Shown here piece by piece: positions 1 to 11,386 of a stretch of 64,000 nt of DNA (within the stretch, counting starts at the first letter, position 1; each line of letters opens with the position of its first letter). Location of the stretch: assembly GCA_028641055.1 (NCBI GenBank), contig CM054060.1:58875852-58939851 (forward strand). The letters run 5' to 3'. The stretch is from Alopecurus myosuroides (taxonomy: Eukaryota > Streptophyta > Magnoliopsida > Poales > Poaceae). Position numbers and translations under genes: made by a program. The notes beneath the pieces are model-generated. The model saw only the letters and a list, made by a program, of their open reading frames with translations. It was not told the DNA's origin and did not search any database.

Positions 1-1648
1 TATCAGTCCACCATTATCCCCATCTTTAGCACCCCTCGGAATTTTGTTCAGAGGAGATGAAGTGGAAATCTCCGGTTCCTTGGCTTTCATGAGGCAAGAA
101 TATAGTTTGCAACTCGTCAATTTTGACATCCATGGATGAGGTCAAGGAATTTTATAATTCCTTGAGATCATCCATAGTGACTTGTGCCGCAGAATTGGTG
201 ACTTCCGGATCATCGGTCATTCTAAAACTCTTAGGCGGTTAAGCCCAAAATAAGAGCCAAGACTTTGATACCAATTGAACGGATAGTATGGTCACCTAGA
301 GGGGGGGGGGGTGAATATGTGCTACGACCAATTTTAATTTTTCTTCAAATTAAGGCTTGACACAAAGGTAAATTCTCTAGACTATGCAACTAAGGTGAAT
401 TTACCTATATGACAAGAACAACTATAAACACAATACAAGCAAAAAGTAAAGAAGAGGAAACGAGGTAACCGATAACAGAAGCACGTAGAGACACGATGTA
501 TTCCCTAGTTCCTCCTTGTTAAGGGAGTACGTCTCATTGGAGGGGTGTGAGTTTCGCCATGAAGGCCTCACCCTATTCTCCGATGAACAACGCCACAAAG
601 GCCTAGTCCACCTTCCACTATTGATCCCCTTTTAGGCGAGAACTGAATCCTTTACAATAAGCTTGGGGAACACATCCACAACCAAATTGGGGGCTCCCAG
701 TAATCACCAAGAGTAGCGATGCGGTCTAGGTTTTCCACAAAAGGAAACCCTACACTAGTTCCCCTCAAGCAAGTGAGGGGGGAATGGAAAACCGGTTGGT
801 GAAGAAGTAGATCGAGGCCTTCTCCTTCAATCCTCCGAAGATCAACAAGTTTGGTGGGAGGGATTGGGAGATCTAGTTTGGTGATGAGGGAATCAATTCT
901 GGACGAGCTGACTGAAGGAAGAAGAATGGGAGGGGATATTTATACCCCAACCCCAAAATCTAGAATTTTAGAGTCTTTCTGCGAAAGTCGCACCGGAGAC
1001 TCTGGTTTGAAGGACGGAGACTCCGGTCTAAAAACAATCCAAACTTTCTTTTGAGGGCCGGAGACCCCGCACTTGGGCCAGAGGATCCGGACTCTCTCCA
1101 GACCGATGCCAGTGGGTGACACCGTCTTGACTTGGCTCTGAAAATTTGTTCAGGAAGGAGACTCCTATCTGTTGGGTCGGAGACTCTGGCCATGCCAGAG
1201 ACTCCGCATAGTTTCCGACATTTTCATGTCTCCTTAGCGCAGAGGGTGTCTGCGGTGCGTTGAGCGCAGTGGAGGGTGTCTATGGTGCGTTGAGACTAGG
1301 CCCTGCGCCTCAAATACTTCGGTCTGGACCAGAGACTTCGAGAAGTCTTCGCACACTCTCCGGAGGGAGTCAAGTGGGTTACACCACTTGCGCACTTCAG
1401 CTTCTTCGCAGGAAATTCCTGACCCACAACCAAGACACACCTAGCTCCTCGATACAAGACAAGACCACTCTTGGATGTGGATGGAGCTACTACATCATTG
1501 TTCCATACGACATCATCTCTACCATTAAGAACTAAGACACAAAATACCTGCATGCTATGAAAAAGATCGGAGTTCCCACGCTTCCAACATCTAAATAGCC
1601 ACCGAAGACGAGGGGAACCATCGCAGTTGGGGAGATGTAGGACAACAC
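1..1648 (-). mobile_element. LTR retrotransposon fragment: gag start, primer-binding site and LTR
   Basis: Read on the minus strand, positions 273-255 give TGGTATCAAAGTCTTGGC, a near match to the 3' end of initiator tRNA-Met, the commonest plant LTR-element primer site. The LTR lies to its right from 276 and the coding leader to its left. A short gag-like start (ATG at 220) runs MTDDPEVTNSAAQVTMDDL and hits an in-frame stop at 154-152, so the element is broken. The LTR part has a G10 run (301-310) and several copies of a GGAGACTCCGG-like motif between about 1000 and 1210. Its outer end is not identified because a solo LTR interrupts the region at 1649. Superfamily (gypsy or copia) cannot be decided from what is visible. 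Confidence 0.6.
255..273 (-). promoter_or_regulatory. Primer-binding site, initiator tRNA-Met type
   Basis: Minus-strand TGGTATCAAAGTCTTGGC lies two bases inside the presumed LTR end at 276. It resembles the TGGTATCAGAGC consensus of plant elements primed by initiator tRNA-Met. It fixes the orientation of the surrounding element as minus. Confidence 0.6.
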
Positions 1649-2916
1649 TGATACGTCATAAACGTATCCTTAATTTCTGATGTTGCATGTTGTTTTCATG
1701 TTGTTCCCTACATGTTTGCTATACATTTTATGTCATTTTTATTAATAAGATGCCACAGAGCCAGTTCCCTGTTTTATGATGTTTTTAGTTTCACAAAAGT
1801 TGTTCTGGAAATATTCTCGAAATTGAAAAATTTGAAACCCGAAAGTCTTAGAATTCCTGAAGGTTCCATGGAGTCCCGAAGAGGCCCGGAGGGGGGCCAC
1901 ACCATAGGGCGGCACGTCCCCTTGGCCGCGCCTGGGGATGGTGTGGGCCCCTCGGGCGTCCACCTCCATCGCCCTTTCGCCTATTTATCCCCCTCCCCCC
2001 GACATATCAACCCTGGAAATATACCACTTTTTTTCCCGAGAAACATCCGAGGCCGCCGTCATCGTCATCCCGAGATTGGGAGGGTTCTGGAGCTCTCCCC
2101 GACACCTTGTCTGGAGGGAAATTCATCACCGGAGGGGTCTACACCACCATGCCCTCCTCCGAAGTGATGCGTGAGTAGTTCATCCCTGGACTACAGGTCC
2201 ATAGCAGTAGCTAGATGGTTGTCTCTTCCACTTTATGCCTCATGTTTAGATCTCGTGAGCTGCCTCAAATGATCGAGATTATCTTTATGTAATGCTACAT
2301 GTTGTGTTTGTTGGGATCTGATGAATGTTGAATGCTATGTCTTCTGATTATCAATCTATCATGTTATCTGCATGCATATGTTATTTATGATCTTGCATGC
2401 TCTCCGTTATTAGTAGATGCTCTGGACAAGTAGATGCTAGTAACTCCAAAAGGGAGTATTTATGCTCGATAATGGGTTCATGTCTCCTTTGCATCTGTGC
2501 TCGAGTGACATAATCGTGACAGATGGAGGATGTGTTGTTATCATTAGGAGAAAACAACGGTGTTTACTTCGTTTACATTGTTTACATTACACATTTTGCT
2601 TACTGCAATTATCTGTTGCTTGCAACTTAATACCCAACGTTTGTTCGGATGATATTCGGAAGTGGATTATTAGTCATACATGCAGTTGGATGTCGGTCTA
2701 TATATCTTGTTGTAATGCTCACATCAATGACATAATAATCTTTGTGTCTTGCATATGCACTACAGTGCACCCTTCATTTCTGTCAATAGTCCAGCTGTAA
2801 TTTGTTCACCACACATGTTATTTATCTTTCACGGAGAGACATACTAGTGAACTGTGGACCCCGATCCATTTTCTCATACTGATAATACACACACTACTTC
2901 ACGGTTTTCACACTGC

Positions 2917-4200
2917 CAGTGGCGGATCCAAGGGGGGGCGAGCGGTGGCCAGGCCCCCCTATGGATTGGCCCCCCTCAATGAAGATTAGCAGGGACTAAC
3001 CTGGTTCATTAATCAACTAGCACACATAAGGCCTACGTGTGTCAGTTTCTGGGCATTGCAAGTAGCCCATAAGGCTGGTGCCAATGCACCGCCCCACTCT
3101 CGCCTCGCCACGTCAGTTTTATTCTCACTCTCGCCCCCACTCTCACCTCACTCTCGCCCCACGGTGCCAGTGCACGGTTTATAATGCCACTCTCACTTCT
3201 CTCTCCTCCACTCTCGCCTCCACTCTCGCCTCCCTCTCGCCCCCACTAGCGCCGCTATCGCCTCCCTCTCGCCCCGCTATCGCCCTCTCGCCCCGCTATC
3301 GCCCCGCCAGCGCGGGCTGTAAGCCGGGCGGTAGCCCGCTGTCGCCGGGCGAGCTGGCTGGCGCCCGGGCGGCGCCTACCACCCGCGCTCTCGCCCGCTG
3401 TCGCCTCGCCCCGGGCGGTAAGCCCACTACCGCCCGTCCCTACAGCCTGCGTTGGCACTAGCCTAAACCCACGATGGCTGATGAGATGATAAGTGCATGG
3501 ACGCACGTCACATGAAGGCCCATCGATGGATTTTTGGCTGCACAACGTGTTTCGTCTTCCTTGATTCGTTTTTATCCCCATGGCCTGCCGCCGCTAGGGC
3601 ACAACCCAAAAGACCAAAAACGTACTGACTCAGACGACCTCCGGCCGGCCGACTACACTGCCCGCAAAGCCACACGATCCGTGGTGCTGGCGCAGCGCAA
3701 CGACGATAGCGATGGCACACACGTATCCCGTCAACGGACAAGGACGACGGTGCTCTGCAAGGCCTGAGCACCGGTGCGTTCCGCAACAATCATTCAGAGA
3801 CCAGGTTCATACTTCAGTGCTTTAGATTTTAGACAGATGTCGAGACGTGTGTTCTTCAATTGTTTTTACCAGATTTTCCTCGGCTAAGATTAGAGGATAC
3901 ATAGTTAGTTAGTTCATTGATTTGTGCAGGTCTAAAAAATGAAGAACAAGTAGAAGGAACATGAGTGTACTGATCTGAAACGACTGTGGGATACAACTTA
4001 ATAGACACCAAAAATAACTTGTACCACAACACTGATGTCTAGCTGTGCATTTTTTGTAACTCATTTTCAACTGTGCATCATACATTGTTATATTTGATAT
4101 TGATGGTTATATTTGTGAATTGGTATATTTGAATGCTATATTGATTGTCCCCTCATCATGGTCTTCGCCCCCCTATGCTCAAATCCTGGATCCGCTCCTG
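2917..4200. mobile_element. Non-autonomous hAT transposon nested in the solo LTR
   Basis: It is flanked by a perfect 8-bp duplication CACACTGC (2909-2916 and 4201-4208), the hallmark of hAT elements. The terminal inverted repeats begin CAGTGGCGGATCC on the left and CAGGAGCGGATCC on the right (read inward). The LTR resumes cleanly after the right copy of the duplication. The 1,284-bp body has no transposase-like reading frame, so it is non-autonomous. It contains a second, smaller transposon at 3073-3463. Confidence 0.85.
3073..3463. mobile_element. PIF/Harbinger-type MITE nested in the hAT element
   Basis: The ends form a 16-bp imperfect inverted repeat: GGCTGGTGCCAATGCA on the left, GGCTAGTGCCAACGCA read inward from the right. 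TAA lies on both sides (3070-3072 and 3464-3466), matching the 3-bp target preference of PIF/Harbinger and Tourist elements. The 391-bp interior is very GC-rich and built largely from CACTCTCGCC-like decamers (about 3095-3300), then GGGCGGTAGCC-like inverted stretches. No coding potential. The TIR and duplication are seen directly; superfamily assignment is inference. Confidence 0.7.
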
Positions 4201-4518
4201 CACACTGCTGCTACTGTTTTTATACTGTTCTCATATTATTTTACGCACCATACGTTTAACCTCTTTGTTATCAGCAAAACCGGTGAGATTGAAACCTCAC
4301 TGCTTCGTTGGGGCAAAGCGATTCGATTGTGTTGTGTAGGTTACACGTTGCTGCTGAACCGGTAGTGCGTCCTGCCAACTCAGTTGTATTAACCTTCTGA
4401 AGTTACTCCTTCCTCTACTGGTCGATTCACCCTTGGTTTCTTTCTGAGGGAAAACTGCTGCTTTGCTTATCATACCTTCCTCTTGGGTCTCTCAACGAGT
4501 GCAAGATCTGCACCATCA

Positions 4519-5241
4519 AACACCTATGCGTATTTAAAGACTAATAAGTTCATAAGTGTGAGATCTTAATCCCGATGGAATATTAAATCAACAGAATTAA
4601 TGCATAAGCTTTGGAGTTTAGAACTTTGTTGAAACCGCAAGTCGTGAAAAATGTGTCAAAAATTCGAACTTACCTTGTGATGAAATTATTCTGACCTTCA
4701 CACGTCGAAGGTTGTATGCATTGGGACAAATCAATATCTTCCTCGATAACACACGTGGATTCTCTTTTTTTTTTGTGTGCACGCTTTTGGATTCGAACTT
4801 ACTGAGCGGATATTCGTTCCCGATTTTTAAAATCTCAGTATTCGTTTCAAATTTAGTAGTTTTTCTGCTTATTCAAGTCGTATTTTTTTTAAATTGTATT
4901 CGAGTCGTAATAATATTCATATTCGTATTCATGTCCTCGTGATAAATTCTAACACGGACACGTAAAATAGTTTTGCAGATAAGCCCCGCGGCCCGCCTGT
5001 TCGTTAGGCCCCAAATCGAGTCGAGCGCCACTCGGCCTCGCTCCTTCCCCCCCGTCCCACGCGCCGCCTTCCTCCGCCCGCTCCTCGCCTTCCACCGCCG
5101 TACTCCGGCGTCGGGTTCCACCGCGCTGCCGTCCGGGCGTACACCGAAGCTTTTATTCAACTACCCTGTCCCTTGTCTCTTCCTCCTATCATTATTCTTC
5201 TCCTCCCAAAACCCTAACCCTAGCACAAAACACCAGCGGCC
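4519..5241 (+). promoter_or_regulatory. Upstream region and leader of the Crooked-neck gene, with telo-box
   Basis: This is the only non-repeat DNA between the solo LTR and the start codon. It is AT-rich to about 4960 and then becomes GC- and C-rich. A telo-box-like AAACCCTAACCCTAG lies at 5208-5222, 20 bp before the ATG. Such motifs are common near the 5' ends of plant genes for ribosome and RNA-processing factors. The start context GCGGCCATGGCG is a good plant initiation context. No clear TATA box was found. Confidence 0.5.
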
Positions 5242-8200
5242 ATGGCGCTCACCACCCGCGGAGGCGGTGGCGGCGACCAAGCGCAGCCGCCGCCCGCCCC
5301 GGACGCGAGCCTCGGTTTCCTCACCAAGCGCGACACGGAGGTGAAGCTACCCCGCGCGACGCGGGTGAAGAACAAGACGCCCGCGGGGGTCCAGATTACC
5401 GCGGAGCAGATCCTCCGAGAGGCCCGGGAGCGGCAGGAGCCCGAGATCCGCCCGCCCAAGCAGAAGATAACCGATATCCACGAGCTCGCGGATTACCGGC
5501 TCCGCGAGCGCAAGAGATTCGAGGACCTCATTCGCCGCGTCCGCTGGAGCGTCTCTGCTTGGGTCAAGTATGCCCGCTGGGAGGAGGGGCAGAAGGACTT
5601 TGCCCGGGCTCGCTCCGTCTACGAGCGTGCCCTCGACGTCGCCCACCGTGACCACACGCTCTGGCTCAAGTATGCCGAGTTCGAGATGCGCAACAGGTAT
5701 GTCAACCATGCGAGGAATGTCTGGGACCGTGCTGTCTCGCTCCTCCCCCGCATCGACCAGCTTTGGTACAAGTATATCCACATGGAGGAGGTGCTTGGCG
5801 CTGTCGCTAATGCTCGCCAGGTCTTTGAGCGCTGGATGTCATGGCGTCCTGACATTGCTGGCTGGAACTCATACATCAAATTTGAGCTGCGGTATGGGGA
5901 GGTTGAGCGAGCTAGAGCAATCTATGAACGGTTTGTAGCTGAGCATCCACGGCCTGATACATTCATTCGATATGCGAAGTTTGAGATGAAGCGTGGGGAA
6001 GTAGAGCGGGCACGCCATGTGTATGAGCGTGCAGGTGACCTGCTCGTGGATGATGAAGATGCAGAGGTGTTGTTTGTAGCTTTTGCTGAGTTTGAAGAAA
6101 AAACCCGGGAGGTGGAGCGAGCTCGTGCCATATACAAGTATGCGCTTGATAGGGTGCCCAAGAACAGGGCTGAGGATCTTTACAGGAAATTCCTGGCTTT
6201 TGAGAAACAATTTGGTGACCGTGAGGGGATTGAGGATGCCATTGTTGGCAAGAGAAGATTCCAGTATGAGGATGAAGTGAGGAAAAACCCGCTCAATTAT
6301 GACTCATGGTTTGATTACATCAGGCTCGAGGAGAGTGTTGCGAATAAGGACAGGATCAGGGATGTTTATGAGAGGGCCATTGCTAATGTCCCCCCTGCAG
6401 ATGAGAAGCGGTACTGGCAGCGGTACATATACCTTTGGATTAATTATGCTTTGTATGAGGAACTTGATGCGCAGGATACGGACAGAACCCGAGAGGTTTA
6501 TAGGGAGTGTCTGAAACTCATTCCGCACAAGAAATTTACTTTTGCTAAGTTGTGGCTTATGGCAGCACAGTTTGAGATAAGGCAAAAGAACATAAAGGCT
6601 GCACGGCAGATTCTTGGTAATGCCATCGGCATGGCTCCAAAAGGAAAAATATTTAAGAAATACATTGAGATCGAGCTTTATCTTGGCAACTTTGACCGCT
6701 GCCGGACTCTGTATGAGAAGTATATTGAATGGTCTCCAGCAAACTGTTATGCATGGAGGAAATATGCAGAACTGGAAAAGAACCTTAGCGAGACAGATCG
6801 TGCTCGGTCGATTTATGAACTTGCTATTGCTCAGCCAGCCCTTGACACTCCTGAGGTTCTATGGAAGGTATGCTTTCCTTGCTGTCCTTTTAATTGATCT
6901 GCATTTTACGTTTTGTGGAGCAGAAGTATTGAATATGTTTCCCTATGTATTATTCTTCCCCAAATGAACTCTAATGAAGTTCTGTGTTATTGTTGTTTTG
7001 ATGTTTGATCTGCTTATATATCTAATTAATATGACTGTTCTTGTATCAGTGTTTATGCATGGAAGTATTTGTTTATTATTGACCAGCTGTGTTCATGATA
7101 TGAAAATATGGTTAATTGTAACATGCTAACACACTATTATGTTTTACTTGTCCAAATAATGCGTCTATATAACGTCAGCCATTTGCTTAGGATTTTTTTG
7201 CCTAGAGTTGATCTATAGCCATATGCAGTATTTATCCTTGTTATTGTTGTTACTGGTTGCATTTCAGAGATCCTGAAAAAACACGCTTTAAGAAAATAAA
7301 CATACGATTCATTTTTTTTACTGCCTTTTATTTACTTCCAACTTTACTTGAATTTTTTACATTGTTCCATTTTTGTTATTAGGGAGGCTTACTGACTCTT
7401 TTTATTTATTATAACTCGCAGGAGTACTTGCAGTTTGAAATTGATGAAGATGAATTTGATAGAGCAAGGGAACTCTATGAGAGACTGCTTGATAGAACAA
7501 AGCATTTGAAGGTATGGATAAGCTATGCTGAATTTGAGGCCTCAGCTGGCTTGGGAGAAGACAGTGAAAGTGAGGAGAATAAGAATGTTGCTGGTTATGA
7601 AGAACAGCAGACCGAGCGGGTCCGGAGGTGTCGAGGTGAGTAATGAGAGAGAGAACCTACTTTGGGCTGCTATAAATCTTTTCATGTTCATTTTTCGATC
7701 CTTTGTGCGCTGAATCTGACATACTGTGTTATGGTGGTCAGCTGTCTTTGAAAGGGCATTCGACTACTTCAGGAGTAATGCTGCAGAGCTAAAGGAGGAA
7801 AGGGCAATGCTCTTGGAAGAATGGCTCAAAAAGGAGTTGAGCTTTGGTGATCTTGGTGATGTCACCTTAGTGCAGAAGAAGGCACCGAGGAAAGTGAAGA
7901 GGAAGAGACCGCTACCCTCAGACGATGGCTCCAATATTGCGTATGCCCTCTACTCAGTTCTTTATTCTTGGTACTGTATTTTAGATGTTGGTGGGTTGCA
8001 ATGCTATGTGTCGATGTGTGATCCAAGGTCCATTAAGAAACTAGATGATTCCCCACGTGGTGCGGCGGGAATTAATAGCAAACTCTTTTATATAATAAAG
8101 ATTGTAACATATGAGACTCATAGCAGAAATCAGGTTTAGGACACTTCTAATTACCGTAAATAGCAATGGATTGACAGTGAAGTACTCATGTGCTTTCAAA

Positions 8201-9131
8201 TAAGATCAACACCATGAACTATGATTTTTAAAATTATGAGCATCATATTTTTTTTTCAGACCAAATATCACAGATTAGAGAAACTACTGGGCCACAACAC
8301 TTGAGATGAACAAATGCATGTAATTAAAGGCCTGATACAGAAGGACATACCCCACTAATCTAACAAAAGAAAATAAGTAGACATGTCATCTGGGCAAACA
8401 ATAGACTGGCTTCCGTCAATCTCAACTGAAAAATGTCCTAATCACATATCACGAACTTTCCATCTAGTGCTGCCCTCTGTGACTGGTTGATAACCAGTAC
8501 GGAAAGAAATTGCATAGACAAATTACATAGTTGCACTACTTGAGCAGTTCTTGAAATTTGTAGCAGTTAATTCCTTCCGGTGTATATGGATCCATTGTAG
8601 CAGCGAGATAACATTACATTATATCCTCAACGTACAAATTTAGACAGGCTTAGTAGAAGCATGGCCTAGTAGTTGTGAGACACCTGCGAGTATATATGAG
8701 AGTATATTGGATAAAGAAAATAGAAAGCCAACTTCAGTGGAGGTGGGATAAACAATAGTTAGCATTTAGCACTAGTAATCCAGGAAACAAAATATACTGC
8801 TGCAAGTATAGAGAATCATCTCGTGACGTGGAAGCACGGATGATCAGAAAAATAGCTATTTAATGACTGGTGGTAGGGATTGTATATATATAGATAGGAT
8901 TTGATATCGGGAGAAAATAGACTAGCACTGGTGGTTTCAGATAGTACATTTTTGTGTGTAGTTTCCAGCAATTTAGAGAAATACTGACATATCATTTTCT
9001 CTAACCATAGGTACGAGGAGTACATTGATTATATCTTCCCTGATGAGGTTGTGCTGGCACCGAACCTCAAGATACTGGAAGCTGCTTACAAGTGGAAGAA
9101 GCAGAAGACAGATGACACGGACGACGACTGA
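5242..9131 (+). CDS. CRNKL1: Crooked-neck-like protein 1 (Clf1/Syf3), spliceosomal HAT-repeat protein
   Basis: This is the HAT-repeat scaffold of the Prp19-associated (NineTeen) complex, needed in the nucleus for spliceosome activation. Exons: 5242-6867, 7422-7635, 7742-7940, 9011-9131; all introns are GT-AG and the frame is continuous (719 residues, close to the roughly 690 of yeast and human relatives). The N-terminus carries the family signature [20 protein letters not shown] (about residues 42-61). From about residue 70 to 640 follow tandem half-TPR (HAT) repeats with spaced W, Y/F and A/E positions, such as [13 protein letters not shown] and [11 protein letters not shown] basic KVKRKR (about 664-669) is a likely nuclear localisation signal. 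The C-terminus [12 protein letters not shown] and its acidic tail lie in the last exon, after a 1.07-kb intron. The gene looks intact; the exon-2 start (EYLQFEI) is slightly unlike the usual AYIDFEI. Confidence 0.95.
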
Positions 9132-9510
9132 TGTGAACATCGAGAGGCTTGGAGATGAGTGCCATCATGCCAAAATCTGATGTAGAGAAGGTTTCCAATA
9201 CGTGTTGGGTGGGGAGGTAGATTTTGTGCTGCCTCTTACATTGAATGCATGCATTTTGCCTGATTAGTTAGTCTGTATGACTGACGGTGACGGATAGATG
9301 CTGGATATCTGGGTTCTCTTCCCTGGATTGAAACTATACGTTCTGTTAATTTGTCCCTGTTTTGTTACCTCTGTTCCCTAAGCTGAATATAACCGAATTG
9401 TGTTACTCTATTTGAGTTTAGTACTAAATCTTGTTTCTCCCATTTGTTACATGGTGCTAAACGATCAGATGTGTGTTTTCCTGCAACAAAACAATGATGT
9501 CGGAAGCCTG

Positions 9511-9670
9511 TTTTTTTATTTCTTTTTGTTGAGAAATATCATACCACTTTATCCATCATTGTACAAAGATCGACATAAGGATTGGTACAAAGTCTGGAGG
9601 GTTTATATACTCTCCCTGATGATTGGCTCGTTGAGACCTACATCCTCTGCTAGATCACGGATAACCCCTT
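9511..9670 (-). mobile_element. Possible 5'-truncated LINE/SINE tail
   Basis: A T-rich start (poly-A on the minus strand) is followed by sequence resembling cereal non-LTR 3' ends, with phrases such as TTTGTACAATGATGGATAAA read on the minus strand. I could not find a matching target duplication on the right, so the call is tentative. Confidence 0.3.
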
Positions 9671-10368
9671 AATAGCATGGAAAACATGGGCATCAGTGTA
9701 TACAGCTTTGTTTCCAGCTGCAGGAGGCGGGGTACCCTGCCTTCTCCCCACTGTGAAGAAACTGGCCTGTCCTAGGAAACGATTTAAAATCGAGTTCTTT
9801 TTGGCGTAAACTTAATTTCACCTTTAAGCTGCTCTAAAAGAACAATCGTCTCAAAGGCTCATTAGTAACCCAGGTTGGCTTTACGTGCCTTCGAGACGAT
9901 TGTGTTTGATATGTTACTGTTTGATTTTAGTCTGGTTTTCCATGATCGATTGGCCTTTTGTACGGGAAGAGGATAATGGAGATTTTAGGCTGGTTTTCAA
10001 TGATCATTGCCCTTCTTTAGGTAAAAGAAGAGAGTGGAGAGCTAAGCGAAGAGCGTCCTTGGGTGAGGCTTGGCACAGAGAGGAGAAGGAGGAGACGGAT
10101 TGGGTGGAAGTACAACATTGTAAATGTAAAATGTTTTCAGCTGCCTTTTGGATGTACTGTGTAATATGGTCAGGATGCTTGGTGAACATCCGAGACTTGT
10201 ACCGTTCAAATCCTAGAATCTCTAACCACGATAGATCTTGTTCAATATTACTCAAATCCAGACCGTGCTAAACCAGAAAAATAGACAGAGATATGACACG
10301 AGAGTGATTCATGCTTTAATGGTTCCAGAGCTACATTGACGAAAACGACCACCGCTAGCACACCAGTC

Positions 10369-10614
10369 TCACTCGCCACACTGCTCTACTGCTAACACGG
10401 AACACGAACAGAGAAGCGTGAGACCACCGAACTGAAGAGCACACGCCCTTCCAGACTCAACACACTGATCTTCTGCCGCTACACGGACAGCACCGACGGC
10501 CGCAAGCAACTCCTGCCCAGCTGCAGAATTGGCTGGGCGTGTTCCATGAAGCCAGAAGCCTGGACTGGCTTGACAGCATGACTTGAAGGAGAGGAGCACG
10601 GACTCATCGGCCAT
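10369..10614 (-). pseudogene. Unrecognised short reading frame (81 residues)
   Basis: An uninterrupted minus frame begins MADESVLLSFKSCCQASPG and is rich in Ala, Cys and Leu. Its base composition is more GC-rich than the neighbouring spacer, which could mean an exon fragment carried by a transposon or a decayed gene. I do not recognise a domain, and no flanking exons in the same sense could be assembled. It may not be coding at all. Confidence 0.15.
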
Positions 10615-11025
10615 GGAAACTGAAGAAGAACAAGGAGAAGCAGAAACATGTTGTTGCTCCTCTCATCATAGGGAAGTGGCTATAAGAGTGCATCCCTGTG
10701 TACTGAGGAATTTAGGCAAATGACCAATTAAGTTCCTTTCTCTCCCTTTTATCCACTGGTATAGACTCATCTTTGATTAGGAAGACGTTGGTCAAGGGAC
10801 GTTTGGTATTGGATGCTTCCAAGAAGCACAACCTTTTCTTGTCAAATTCTAGCCACTTTGCAAAGGCATGTGGGCATATAGATCGTTCAGCCTTATTATT
10901 GCAAGTCATGTAGGAGAACTAGGACAGCCAACCACTTGCAATTTTCTTCCGCAACTGCCATCTTAGTTATTTTGAACAATTTTGTAGGATGGAATCCAGG
11001 AAAATATCCAGTGATACCAACTTTT

Positions 11026-11107
11026 TTTTCGGAGAAAACGTAAAAAGCCTCTGCGTTCAATTTCATTGAAAAGATAGAGGGGTTAAAGAAGTTTTAAGCC
11101 TCCGAAA
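11026..11107 (-). mobile_element. Severely 5'-truncated LINE stub with 16-bp target duplication
   Basis: The sequence AGTGATACCAACTTTT occurs perfectly at 11010-11025 and again at 11108-11123. Between the copies lie 82 bp that start TTTTCGGAG on the plus strand, that is, an A-rich 3' end on the minus strand. A long, exact duplication flanking a short segment with an A-rich end is the signature of target-primed reverse transcription. Confidence 0.75.
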
Positions 11108-11345
11108 AGTGATACCAACTTTTAAATGTTACCATGATACCAAGTTAAAAATTTAGTTTTACAAGTTCCTAAAAATTTCAAATAAATTTGTGAGCTTTTC
11201 ACAGAATATGTGTTTACAATCCCTAAAATTTTCAAAACCAAATTCGAAACACACACAGAGAAAAAAAAAAGACTAATTGCTATGTGAATAGTGTCATTTG
11301 TATTTATTTTTTGATAGTATTCATATTTGATTTGTCTTTTTTTTT

Positions 11346-11386
11346 AGGGGGAGGGGGGGGGGGAGGGGGAGGGGGGGGGGGGGGGG
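11346..11386 (+). repeat. Poly-G tract, potential G-quadruplex
   Basis: About 40 nearly uninterrupted G residues, broken only by single A residues, follow a T-run. Several G-runs of three or more in close succession can fold as a G-quadruplex. Such runs are also prone to assembly error, so the exact length is uncertain. Confidence 0.8.

Larger units (their letters stand above)
1649..4518 (+). mobile_element. Solo LTR of an Athila-type Ty3/gypsy element, with nested insertions
   Basis: It starts TGATACGTC (1649), ends CACCATCA (4518) and is flanked by a perfect 5-bp duplication AACAC (1644-1648 and 4519-4523). No internal domain follows, so this is a solo LTR left by LTR-LTR recombination. 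Without the nested hAT element and one copy of its duplication it measures about 1,578 bp, close to the 1,592 bp of the related LTR at 38415-44744. A TATTTAT promoter-like box sits near 1982. The family belongs to the Triticeae group with TGATACGTC starts (Sabrina/WHAM-like); the exact family name is not resolved. It ends about 720 bp upstream of the Crooked-neck start codon. Confidence 0.88.

Noticed and set aside
1712..2167. Open frame of 151 codons inside the solo LTR
   Set aside because: It lies wholly inside the LTR U3/leader region, has Pro-rich low-complexity content and breaks in the related LTR copies; frames in GC-rich LTR leaders arise by chance.
3078..3461. Pro/Leu/Ser-rich frame in the MITE
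   Set aside because: It is the translation of CACTCTCGCC decamers, not a gene.
5570..6967. Additional open frames within the large Crooked-neck exon, both strands
   Set aside because: Shadows of the real frame; they lack any family signature.
7726..8139. Extended reading of Crooked-neck exon 3 into the intron
   Set aside because: The frame runs through a good GT donor at 7941 into non-conserved sequence; splicing to 9011 restores the conserved [12 protein letters not shown] end.
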